Of a DNA stretch of 14,331 nucleotides, positions 1 through 5,292 are shown in pieces. The DNA lies in contig JAUYGA010000059.1 of the NCBI GenBank assembly GCA_030690755.1, positions 1 through 14,331 of the forward strand, written 5' to 3'. Position 1 is the first letter of the stretch. The number at the start of each line of letters is the position of its first letter. This stretch comes from Nanobdellota archaeon. Its GTDB lineage: Archaea > Nanobdellota > Nanobdellia > Woesearchaeales > JAUYGA01. The notes beneath the pieces are model-generated. The model was given only the letters and a program-made list of their open reading frames with translations. It was not told where the DNA came from and searched no databases. The position numbers were made by a program, and so were the translations under genes.

Positions 1-243
1 CTTAACATTGACAGTCAGAACGGCAACAGATTGCTTGAAGCATCTGACAGGACAATAAATGGCAAAAAGGCAAAAACAATGCTCAGGCAGTATGACAAGG
101 ACGGAAAAACAATGAAACTTTTGCAGGTTTATTTTGAGCACAACAATATGATTTATCTGGCCAACTATGAAGCTGAACCGGCTGCTTTTGATAAGAACTC
201 TAATTCTGCTAATGATGTGATTGAATCAATAAAATTCAAGTAA
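1..243 (+). CDS. C-terminal fragment of a PsbP-like/hypothetical protein (5' end outside window)
   Basis: The frame is open from base 1 to a TAA at 241-243, so this is the last 80 codons of a gene that starts before the window. The apparent TTG start at 31 is not needed. The visible part is a compact alternating strand/helix region with the features LLQVYFEHNNMIYLANYEA, then an acidic helix ending in DVIESIKFK. Amphipathic strands followed by a final helix and an xSIKF-type ending resemble the C-terminus of PsbP-like/DUF1795-type domains, often found in secreted or lipid-anchored proteins of small archaea. That match is by pattern memory only. No catalytic residues can be named. No terminator is obvious right after the stop; the next base runs are A-rich. 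Confidence 0.6.
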   Translation, partial: LNIDSQNGNRLLEASDRTINGKKAKTMLRQYDKDGKTMKLLQVYFEHNNMIYLANYEAEPAAFDKNSNSANDVIESIKFK

Positions 244-490
244 AAAAATAATCCGATAACAGATAATTTTGACGGTATTTGTAAGTATGGATTTGTCGCG
301 AGCCTGCGAGCGACTCGCAGGCAAGTGAGTGGATTTTCAAGTTCCATGTCAAACATTTGTTCTGAGAAATGAGTACATTTCTGGAACAAAGTTCGAATGC
401 TTCGCATTCTCATTTGAACCCATAAGACGCGGGTCAACGCATTAACGAGCGTTTGAGGCTGTTTTATGTTTTTCTAAATATTCAATTAAA
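244..490. other. Non-coding spacer with a cluster of strong hairpins
   Basis: No credible gene is present on either strand. The stretch holds several inverted repeats. 302-322 is a perfect 9-bp stem (GCCTGCGAG / CTCGCAGGC) with a 3-nt loop. 356-390 is a two-part stem, TTTGTTC/GAACAAA enclosing AGAAATG/CATTTCT. 395-409 is GAATGC/GCATTC with a 3-nt loop. A weaker dyad lies at 416-434. Such dense dyads in an AT-rich genome suggest a structured RNA, or the remains of one. The strand is undetermined. It lies downstream of tRNA-Leu on the minus strand and downstream of the partial gene on the plus strand. Confidence 0.6.
302..409. ncRNA. Candidate structured RNA (three consecutive hairpins)
   Basis: Three hairpins follow each other within 108 bases: 302-322 (9 bp), 356-390 (7 bp plus 7 bp separated by a small internal loop) and 395-409 (6 bp). 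The first and third have 3-base loops. No family was recognised: there are no C/D or H/ACA boxes, no RNase P or SRP signatures and no known riboswitch core. There is no convincing TATA box at proper spacing on either strand, so it may be part of a longer transcript, such as a trailer of the minus-strand tRNA-Leu transcript. The structure is seen in the sequence; function is unknown. Confidence 0.3.
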
Positions 491-494
491 TATG

Positions 495-627
495 CGCCGG
501 GGGCGGGACTTCCCCGCATTGGCGTTTTGTTCAGGAAATTTTTGTTTCCATTGAACCCGCGTGGCATCACGGAATGACGCCAACCAGATCCTCAATCTGG
601 CGCCGTACCAGACTAGGCAACCCCGGC
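495..627 (-). tRNA. tRNA-Leu (anticodon GAG) interrupted in the T-loop
   Basis: Read on the minus strand from 627. Acceptor GCCGGGG (627-621) pairs perfectly with CCCCGGC (502-496). The D arm contains GG at the expected place. The anticodon arm is CCAGA-TTGAGGA-TCTGG (600-584) with GAG at 593-591, giving Leu (CUC/CUU). A long variable arm of about 8 bp (582-562) is the class II hallmark of Leu. T-stem GCGGG (560-556) is followed by TTCAA (555-551). The rest of the T-loop (GT) and the 3' T-stem CCCGC appear only at 509-503, leaving about 41 nt of insert. Joining TTCAA to GT restores a standard 7-nt T-loop and a perfect 5-bp stem. No CCA is encoded. The base after the acceptor is G, not the usual A of Leu tRNAs, which is odd. 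Confidence 0.85.
510..550 (-). other. T-loop intron of tRNA-Leu (about 41 nt)
   Basis: This segment separates TTCAA from GT of the T-loop. Because AA occurs at both borders, the exact splice points can shift by up to two bases. Internal features on the minus strand: GGAAA (549-545) can pair with TTTCC. ACGCCAA (525-519) is a perfect 7-nt complement of the variable-arm strand TTGGCGT (583-577). GCGGG (517-513) repeats the 5' T-stem strand and could compete for CCCGC (507-503). A clean bulge-helix-bulge like the one at the tRNA-Pro insert is not evident. Splicing is inferred from the restored tRNA fold. Confidence 0.75.
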
Positions 628-670
628 GATTTGCGAAAGTTTTTTATATTGTTTTGTGATTAAACATTAT

Positions 671-706
671 ATCACGGAATGACGTTAACCAGATTTCTCA
701 ATCTGG
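671..706 (-). repeat. Partial, mutated copy of the tRNA-Leu anticodon arm and variable arm
   Basis: On the plus strand 671-706 aligns with 566-600 inside tRNA-Leu, in the same orientation. The two are identical except for two CC-to-TT changes and one inserted base next to the anticodon. The copy covers the whole anticodon arm and most of the variable arm. It lacks acceptor, D and T arms, so it cannot be a tRNA by itself. It lies about 44 bases upstream of the tRNA-Leu 5' end in transcription order. It could be a decayed duplicate, a scar of recombination or integration at the tRNA, or an independent hairpin element. Confidence 0.8.
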
Positions 707-719
707 TTTTTTCTTTTTT
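687..719 (+). terminator. Hairpin plus T-tract (terminator-like)
   Basis: AACCAGATT (687-695) pairs perfectly with AATCTGGTT (700-708) around a TCTC loop. T-rich sequence follows (707-719, one C). On the plus strand this looks like an intrinsic terminator. No plus-strand gene ends near it; the closest ends at 243. It may end a transcript from the 244-490 region, or the resemblance may come simply from its tRNA anticodon-arm origin. Confidence 0.4.
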
Positions 720-906
720 ATTTCTAGATAATCACTAGTAGAATTCATTTATATAGTTTCACGGGGCGGATGGCGAGTGAGACGTGTGAAAATAAACGCG
801 AAAAACGCAGGACACAAGCCCAGGCGAAAATCTTCCGGAAATAATCCGTGAAAATCACGAAGAAGCTAAGAAAAATTCTGGAATAAAACAATTAGAGAAT
901 TATAAA

Positions 907-1110
907 TGGGGTTGGGAGGACTTTCATCCAGGGCATCGATTTCTAAAAGTATCCACCGTGTGCTCGCCTTAACTTTTTCTTCGAGCGAGCTTGTGGGACT
1001 TCGAGAAGCGAATGTCCCACGCGGGTACCTTTAGGGTGCATACCCTAAGTTTTGAACCCCCGACCTCGCGCACCCCAAGCGCGGATCATACCAAACTAGA
1101 CCACAACCCC
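907..1110 (-). tRNA. tRNA-Pro (anticodon GGG) with a long T-loop intron
   Basis: Read on the minus strand from 1110. Acceptor GGGGTTG (1110-1104) pairs with CAACCCC (914-908). The D arm contains GTCTAG...GGTATGATC. The anticodon arm is CGCGC-TTGGGGT-GCGCG with GGG at 1076-1074, giving Pro (CCC/CCU). The variable loop is AGGTC. T-stem GGGGG (1061-1057) is followed by TTCAA (1056-1052). The missing GT and the 3' strand CCTCC are found at 921-915, followed by the acceptor and discriminator A at 907. Joining the exons gives a 74-nt tRNA with a canonical 7-nt T-loop. CCA is not encoded, as is common in archaea. The D and anticodon arms resemble the usual archaeal/eukaryotic tRNA-Pro. Confidence 0.92.
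922..1051 (-). other. T-loop intron of tRNA-Pro (about 130 nt, three hairpins)
   Basis: The insert splits TTCAA|GT; the boundary is ambiguous by about two bases. A splice-site fold can be drawn. Exon TTCA (1056-1053) pairs with TGAA at the intron's 3' end (926-923), with a 3-nt bulge AGT before the 3' T-stem and an A-rich bulge on the other strand. This is close to the bulge-helix-bulge that archaeal splicing endonuclease cuts. Inside are three dyads in plus coordinates: 1029-1049 (CTTAGGGT type), 993-1020 (GTGGGAC/GTCCCAC extended by TTCG/CGAA) and 962-990 (GCTCGC/GCGAGC). It has no recognisable open frame for a homing endonuclease. Confidence 0.85.
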
Positions 1111-1135
1111 AAACTTCATAGTAAAGAACTATTTG

Positions 1136-1146
1136 TATTTTTAAAC
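1136..1146 (-). promoter_or_regulatory. TATA box for tRNA-Pro
   Basis: On the minus strand the sequence reads GTTTAAAAATA. Its centre lies about 31 bases upstream of the mature 5' end at 1110, which fits transcription starting a few bases before the tRNA. Confidence 0.55.
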
Positions 1147-1184
1147 TTACTCATTGATATGAATAAACATAGAATGCAGATATC

Positions 1185-1206
1185 AAAAAAAATAAAAAAA
1201 ATAAAA
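1185..1206 (-). terminator. Oligo-T tracts after the zinc-ribbon gene
   Basis: Eleven bases past the stop codon of the zinc-ribbon gene, the minus strand carries three runs of T (4 to 8 each) split by single A residues. Such U-tracts are typical archaeal termination signals. They also separate this gene from tRNA-Pro downstream on the same strand. Confidence 0.55.
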
Positions 1207-1216
1207 GGCCTTGAAC

Positions 1217-1384
1217 TTACTTTTTCTTTTTAGCGCCGTCAGCCTTTCCTAGAATTCTGAAAACTTTTGTGGCGCACTTTGGGCACTCGCCTTTCATGGC
1301 CAGCATGCCATTTTTCATTGTTGTTTCTTTTCCGTTTTTAATTTCAACTTGCTTTTTGCATTTCATGCATCTTCCTTCTACCAT
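1217..1384 (-). CDS. 55-residue zinc-ribbon protein (DUF5679-like)
   Basis: Translation from ATG at 1384 gives a 55-residue protein beginning MVEGRCMKCKKQVEIKNGKE and ending in a lysine-rich tail, KADGAKKKK. Two CxxC knuckles (C6/C9 and C34/C37) separated by 24 residues form a probable zinc ribbon. This pattern and the MVEGRCMKCK opening match small archaeal DUF5679-type proteins, whose function is not established. The basic tail suggests nucleic-acid or ribosome contact; that is inference. The start is supported by an SD-type GAGGT 8 bases upstream and by a TATA box at about 1445-1453. It stands alone, with tRNA-Pro downstream on the same strand. A function beyond zinc binding cannot be assigned. 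Confidence 0.88.
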   Translation of the reverse strand: MVEGRCMKCKKQVEIKNGKETTMKNGMLAMKGECPKCATKVFRILGKADGAKKKK

Positions 1385-1444
1385 TTCAATCAACCTCGTG
1401 TTTAGGATTTATGATTATCCTTTTTTCTTTGATGAATGACATCT

Positions 1445-1453
1445 ATATATAAA
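1445..1453 (-). promoter_or_regulatory. TATA box for the zinc-ribbon gene
   Basis: On the minus strand the sequence reads TTTATATATAG. The expected start of transcription is near 1423, giving a leader of roughly 40 nt that contains the GAGGT SD site. Confidence 0.55.
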
Positions 1454-1740
1454 TATTTTGAATAGCGAGACTTATTTTTGATTAAATCGCATGTTTTTTA
1501 TGAAATATCCTTAGGGTTTTATCGTCTTATAAAAGCCCGTCAGGCGTTCTTCTTTACTGCCGCTTAAATTTCCCCATTTTAATCAAGATTTCCATAGCAG
1601 CGGTTTTCTCTTTCAAACAACAAATCCACCTCATTCTGACATGGTTACTACTTTATTATAGTTTCAAAAATAACGAAATTAGAAAGTTTTATATACTAGG
1701 TTTTTATAATTTGGAGAATATCATAAAATATTTTACAGAT

Positions 1741-1748
1741 TTTTATAG
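1741..1748 (+). promoter_or_regulatory. Candidate TATA box for the signal-peptide protein gene
   Basis: TTTTATAG lies 58-65 bases upstream of the ATG at 1806, giving a leader of about 35 nt that contains the SD. Two other candidates are TTTTATATA at 1687-1695 and TTTTTATAAT at 1711-1720. Which one is used cannot be decided from sequence. Confidence 0.4.
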
Positions 1749-1805
1749 ACAATAACCGGTAAAGAAAAAGAAAAGGCATTATTTCCAAAAGAAGGGAGGT
1801 AGACG

Positions 1806-3263
1806 ATGAAAAAACAGTTGATTTCCATATCAATGTTATCGCTGCTGCTTTTACTTTTGCCCTCTTTTGCAGCAGCAGAACTCGACCAATTTCAGCTGTT
1901 TATAACTCCAATTAAAGACAGAATAATGTCTAATGAAATCGCTTATTTCAACTTGACGCTTCTCAACAATCAAAATTATGCCGATGATTATAATATAGAA
2001 GTTGATTTCTCAAGATGGTCTGTTGAAAGCAGCCCTTTGTTTGCGACAAAGACAATGTATGGCTGGACCGTAAATGCCAATTCAAGCGATACAATAACAA
2101 TTTACCTAAAGCCTTCTCTTGATACAAGCCTTGGAACATATAAAGTCGAGATGCTCATCACATCAAGAGCAACAGGCGTAAGAGCAAAAAAGGATGCAGT
2201 TGTTAATGTGAGGCCAGCAGGACTTCCTTATGGAGAGTATGTTCCGACAATAACTGCAACAATTGATTTGACAAATAATGGAATTCTTGACCCTAGGAGC
2301 ACGGCAACCGTTTTCATAAGCCTGGACAATTATGTTCCGATAAAACTAGAAAACCTTACAGTTGAAGTCAGAAGCAAACTTATCAACCATGACCTTAAGG
2401 TGACGCTTGATCCTCTTGAAAGAAAGACAGAGCAGTTCACTGTAACGCTTGATCCTCTTGAAAGGCCTATGAAGGAATTCATATTCATGGATGTTCTGAA
2501 TGGGAAAGAATCATTGAAAAAAGTCAGAAAGGAATATGAGATAATCGCTTATTCTACTTTCGACAAGGAAGAGTATATCAAGAAAGGTTTTCTTAAGAAG
2601 ACAACACTCATCAACTATACAAATCATGGCAATGTCAACCGCATAGACTCCACAAGGATGCAGACAGGTTATATTTCAAAATTGTTCACAAAAACAAGTC
2701 CTGCAGCAAAAGCAGTCAAGCAAGATGGCAAACTTTATTTTGTCTGGGAACTCAATCTTGAACCTGAAAAGACAATCCAGATAACTGCTGAGGAAAGCTA
2801 CAGGACGCTTGCGCTTCTGTCTTTGATAATCGTTGTTTCACTCACGCTTTATTTTGTTCTGAGAAGCCCAATCATTGTTCAGAAAGAGGCAAAGATAATG
2901 CAGAGAGGAGAAGGCGGAATATCAGAGCTTAAAGTTCTTCTTTACATAAGGAACAGGACTATGAAACCAATATATCAGATAAAAGTCCTTGATAAGATAC
3001 CCCATGTCGCAGACCTTCATGAGGAAGTTATCATAGGCACATTGAAGCCTTCTAAGATAATCAAGGATGCAAAGAAAGGAACACTCGTTGAATGGGACAT
3101 TCCAATGCTTGAAGGGTATGAGGAGAGGATAATCAGCTATAAGCTAAAATCAAAGCTGAGCATACTTGGATTCTTTAACCTGCCTGCAGCGCTTCTTAAA
3201 TTTAAAAAGAACGACCAGATAAAATCCGTTAAGTCAAACAGGATAAAAGCTGCTTTGAAATAA
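1806..3263 (+). CDS. Secreted/membrane-anchored beta-sandwich surface protein with C-terminal DUF11-like domain
   Basis: 485 residues. A Sec signal peptide lies at about 1-24 (KK, then a poly-Leu core, then FAAAEL). Residues 25-330 are beta-rich with spaced YVPTITATIDLTNNG-type strands. These resemble immunoglobulin-like modules of archaeal surface proteins (NEW3/COG1470-like). A single transmembrane helix lies at about 334-353. The remaining 130 residues form a second beta domain with VLDKIPHVADL, GTLKPSKI and ISYKLKSKLSILG, a pattern I associate with DUF11-like conserved repeats. The last residues are strongly basic. The start is fixed by a strong SD, GGGAGGT, ending 5 bases before ATG. Residues 199-206 and 213-220 both read VTLDPLER, a 14-residue tandem duplication. 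A lipoprotein gene follows in the same direction after 108 bases. Probably structural or envelope-related; no enzymatic motif was seen. Confidence 0.8.
   Translation: MKKQLISISMLSLLLLLLPSFAAAELDQFQLFITPIKDRIMSNEIAYFNLTLLNNQNYADDYNIEVDFSRWSVESSPLFATKTMYGWTVNANSSDTITIYLKPSLDTSLGTYKVEMLITSRATGVRAKKDAVVNVRPAGLPYGEYVPTITATIDLTNNGILDPRSTATVFISLDNYVPIKLENLTVEVRSKLINHDLKVTLDPLERKTEQFTVTLDPLERPMKEFIFMDVLNGKESLKKVRKEYEIIAYSTFDKEEYIKKGFLKKTTLINYTNHGNVNRIDSTRMQTGYISKLFTKTSPAAKAVKQDGKLYFVWELNLEPEKTIQITAEESYRTLALLSLIIVVSLTLYFVLRSPIIVQKEAKIMQRGEGGISELKVLLYIRNRTMKPIYQIKVLDKIPHVADLHEEVIIGTLKPSKIIKDAKKGTLVEWDIPMLEGYEERIISYKLKSKLSILGFFNLPAALLKFKKNDQIKSVKSNRIKAALK
2402..2464 (+). repeat. 42-bp period repeat inside the surface-protein gene
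   Basis: ACGCTTGATCCTCTTGAAAG occurs at 2403-2422 and again at 2445-2464, exactly 42 bases later. The frame is kept, so the protein carries VTLDPLER twice, 14 residues apart. This looks like a recent in-frame tandem duplication of one beta-strand unit. Confidence 0.85.
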
Positions 3264-3327
3264 AGATAGGAAAATATTATAAACAAAAACATCTTACATC
3301 ACATATTGCATTAAATTGTGCTTATTG

Positions 3328-3338
3328 TTTTTTATATT
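3328..3338 (+). promoter_or_regulatory. TATA box for the lipoprotein gene
   Basis: TTTTTTATATT is centred about 38 bases before the ATG at 3372. It predicts a start near 3360 and a very short leader that just includes the GAGGT SD (3361-3365). The gene therefore probably has its own promoter despite following another gene. Confidence 0.5.
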
Positions 3339-3371
3339 TCAGACAATCAACAAAGAAAAAGAGGTCAAAAA

Positions 3372-3980
3372 ATGGATTCAAAAAAAATATTCTTAGTTCT
3401 AGCGATATTTAGCATTTTTATTATCGCAGGGTGCGGAAAAGCTCCTGACCAGATAAAACAGACTGAAGAACCAACCACCATAGTTGACAATACTCCTCCA
3501 GTTGATACAACCCCTGTTAAGGAAGTTGAAACAAAAGCGCCAGTTAAACCGATTGAAACTCCTGCAGACAAACCTGTAATAAAAGAAGTTATTGCAGAAG
3601 TTCCTTTGGAATGCCAAGATGTAGTTATTGAATTTGCAGCATTGAACGGACATGAATATTGCATTGCAGGAACAACAAGCAATTTATTCAGGTTTGGCGT
3701 TAAAAACAATGGCCCGACAAGGATAGAATCTTTTGACATGAACTTATTTGGACAGAAAGGTTCTTCTTTCAAGACCGCATTGACTGAAACTGAACTTATG
3801 CAAGGCCTTACTCAGAAATTGAGTGTTTATTATGATACAGAGACTTATGGTAAAGTCTGGAAAGTCGAGATAACACCAAGAGTCTATAAGGCAGACAAAA
3901 TAAATTTTGTGGCCTGCGCAAACGCAATGCTTGTCGTAGATGCAGAAAAATTGCCGAACAAGACGATAGAGAATTGCTGA
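3372..3980 (+). CDS. Predicted lipoprotein with Pro/Thr-rich stalk and a Cys-containing beta domain
   Basis: 202 residues from ATG at 3372. An upstream in-frame ATG at 3318 exists, but the SD GAGGT (6 bases before) and the signal sequence favour 3372. The lipobox IIAGC places the lipidated cysteine at 21. Residues 22-75 are a low-complexity stalk rich in Pro, Thr, Lys and Glu. Residues 78-202 form a probable beta-sandwich with FRFGVKNNGPTRIESFDM, typical of archaeal surface domains that begin with a short Cys segment. Four further cysteines (81, 97, 182 and the terminal 202) could form two disulfides. No family was recognised. It is expected on the outer face of the membrane and is probably a partner of the preceding surface protein; that link is inferred from adjacency only. 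Confidence 0.78.
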   Translation: MDSKKIFLVLAIFSIFIIAGCGKAPDQIKQTEEPTTIVDNTPPVDTTPVKEVETKAPVKPIETPADKPVIKEVIAEVPLECQDVVIEFAALNGHEYCIAGTTSNLFRFGVKNNGPTRIESFDMNLFGQKGSSFKTALTETELMQGLTQKLSVYYDTETYGKVWKVEITPRVYKADKINFVACANAMLVVDAEKLPNKTIENC

Positions 3981-4062
3981 TTAAAGAATATTTATTTTAG
4001 CTGAGAATTTTTTTGTTTTGGATCAGACGCAGATGTGCTTCTGGTTCAGCCTTACTTTTTTC

Positions 4063-5244
4063 CTAACACTTATTCAGCTCTTCCTTAACTTTATGATATG
4101 CATCCCTAAAAGAATATCCTTGTTTTACCAGCTTGTAAGCTTTTTCTGTCGCAAACAGTTCAGAAGTCATTGCTTTTTTGCAGGCCTCCTTATTGACTTT
4201 AAGGTTCTTGATTACTAAAACCATTATTGATAAACAACTCTTCACAAGATACAGTCCTTTCATTATCGGCTCTTTTGTCAGCTGGAAATCACGGTTATAG
4301 CCTGAAATCAGATTTGCAATTATTGTCTTAACCTGGAATTCATATGATAGCATTACAGCATATTTTGCGCGGACAAGTTCAAGAACATCAGGATTCTTTT
4401 TCTGAGGCATTATAGAACTTCCTGTGCAGAATTCTTTAGGGAGCTCAAAGTAATTGAATTCAGGCATTGAGAACATTATCAAGTCAGTTGACATCTTATT
4501 TAGATCAAGCATTATCTGCGATAGCGCATTTAGTATTGTTCCTTCAAACTTGCCGCGGCTGTTCTGGACATAAAGCGAGTTATTCTGGACTTTGGCAAAA
4601 GAAAGCTGTTTTGCAGTGAACTCTTTTGGGATATTTAATGAGACGCCGTATCCTGCAGCGCTTCCAAGCGGACTTTGGTCTATCAAAGCGTTTGCAGACT
4701 TAAGCAGTTTTATATTGTCATTCATTGATTCAGCAAAAGCTCCGGCCCATAAACCAACTGAAGATGGCATTGCCTTGCGCGTGTGCGTAAAACCAGGCAT
4801 CAGCGAATTTTCTTTCCTAGCAAAACTTTTCAGTTCGCTTTCTAAAACCTGAGCAAATTTTTCTATTTCCTTAAGTTCATTTTTCTCAAAAAGCCTTAAA
4901 GCTCCTAAAACCTGGTCATTTCTTGATCTTGCTGTATGGATTTTCTTTCCAAGTTCTCCGAGTTTTTTTGTAAGATGATTTTCAATAGCAGTATGGCAGT
5001 CCTCATCTTCAAGCTTGATTTTGAACTGGCCTTTCTTTTCCAGCTCGATTATGTTCTTTAATTCCTTCTCAAGCTTTTTGAGTTCTGAATCAGACAATAT
5101 CCCTATCTTTCTCAGCATCTTTGCATGACCGATTGACGCAATGCAGTCATATTTTACGAGATTTTGATCTAGCAAGTAATCATTTCCTACTGTGAATTTT
5201 TCAATTTCCTTATTGGTGTTTTGTCCTTTTTGCCAGAGTTTCAT
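4063..5244 (-). CDS. argH: Argininosuccinate lyase
   Basis: 393 residues. Cleaves argininosuccinate to arginine and fumarate, the last step of the pathway. Family motifs are clear: HTARSRND at 103-110, MPGFTHTRKAMP with the catalytic-region His near 154, and the signature GSSIMPQKKNPD at 275-286 with its catalytic Ser loop. The N-terminus MKLWQKGQNTNKEIEKF fits the family opening. The protein ends soon after FATEKAYKLVKQGYSFRDAY, roughly 50-60 residues shorter than bacterial ArgH, so the C-terminal tail is reduced. The stop is TAG, the only TAG among the genes here; beyond it the frame stays open for 21 codons to TAA (3997-3999). It is last in the operon, with a 95-bp spacer after argF that contains repeats and a possible promoter. 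Confidence 0.95.
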   Translation of the reverse strand: MKLWQKGQNTNKEIEKFTVGNDYLLDQNLVKYDCIASIGHAKMLRKIGILSDSELKKLEKELKNIIELEKKGQFKIKLEDEDCHTAIENHLTKKLGELGKKIHTARSRNDQVLGALRLFEKNELKEIEKFAQVLESELKSFARKENSLMPGFTHTRKAMPSSVGLWAGAFAESMNDNIKLLKSANALIDQSPLGSAAGYGVSLNIPKEFTAKQLSFAKVQNNSLYVQNSRGKFEGTILNALSQIMLDLNKMSTDLIMFSMPEFNYFELPKEFCTGSSIMPQKKNPDVLELVRAKYAVMLSYEFQVKTIIANLISGYNRDFQLTKEPIMKGLYLVKSCLSIMVLVIKNLKVNKEACKKAMTSELFATEKAYKLVKQGYSFRDAYHKVKEELNKC

Positions 5245-5282
5245 TTTTATCCTTTTTTTTTAGTTTAATATCTTTGATTGAA

Positions 5283-5292
5283 TTATTTTATG
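5283..5292 (-). promoter_or_regulatory. Possible internal promoter of argH
   Basis: On the minus strand the sequence reads CATAAAATAA. Its centre lies about 43 bases before the argH ATG, which would give a leader of about 15 nt. The paired repeats at 5293-5326 abut it on the upstream side. The AT-rich setting limits certainty. Confidence 0.35.

Larger units (their letters stand above)
628..906. other. Spacer between the two tRNA genes: tRNA-Leu partial copy, hairpin, unexplained GC-richer patch
   Basis: No convincing protein gene. AT-rich, TATA-like runs lie at 640-650 and 662-674 (minus strand), upstream of tRNA-Leu, but at 19 and about 41 bases neither spacing is ideal. A partial tRNA-Leu copy is at 671-706. 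A TTTATATA box on the plus strand is at about 749-756. It is followed by a GC-richer patch (760-870) with small dyads, for example CGTGA/TCACG at about 847-859. The patch contains only a 24-codon frame (770-844) and no recognised RNA. The 3' part runs into the tail of tRNA-Pro. Confidence 0.5.
1385..1805. other. 421-bp spacer between divergent genes; promoters, otherwise no clear gene
   Basis: The left part carries the zinc-ribbon promoter (about 1445-1453, minus) and the right part the promoters of the surface-protein gene (1687-1748, plus). The middle (1460-1680) holds no confident gene. The only candidate is a 26-codon minus-strand frame, 1634-1554 (MRWICCLKEKTAAMEILIKM and six more residues). 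It has a TATA-like ACTATAATAAAG run just upstream but no SD, and it is too short to judge. No C/D-box pair or other known RNA signature was found. Confidence 0.5.

Noticed and set aside
416..462. A minus-strand segment with a tRNA-Asn-like anticodon arm (AACGC...GTTAAT...GCGTT) and a GGGTTCAAAT T-loop-like motif, suggesting a third interrupted tRNA.
   Set aside because: The anticodon loop has eight bases with C before GTT, there is no D arm upstream, and no matching 3' T-stem or acceptor is found downstream.
765..793. Resemblance of GGCGGATGGC...GAGT...ACGTG to a conserved stretch near the 5' end of 16S rRNA.
   Set aside because: Only about 19 of 23 positions match with one gap, flanking sequence does not continue the match, and such a score can occur by chance; it could be tested by aligning to the organism's own 16S.
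805..972. A plus-strand frame without a start codon whose translation looks protein-like (PEIIRENHEEAKKNSGIK, then WGWEDFHPGH).
   Set aside because: No ATG, GTG or TTG start with an SD, and its end is simply the antisense of the tRNA-Pro 3' exon and intron; may be chance or the remnant of a broken gene.
922..1051. Homing-endonuclease gene within the tRNA-Pro intron.
   Set aside because: The insert is only 130 nt and has no frame with LAGLIDADG or other nuclease motifs.
991..1233. An 80-codon plus-strand frame across the tRNA-Pro locus.
   Set aside because: It crosses the tRNA-Pro exon and intron in antisense and ends inside the zinc-ribbon gene; no SD.
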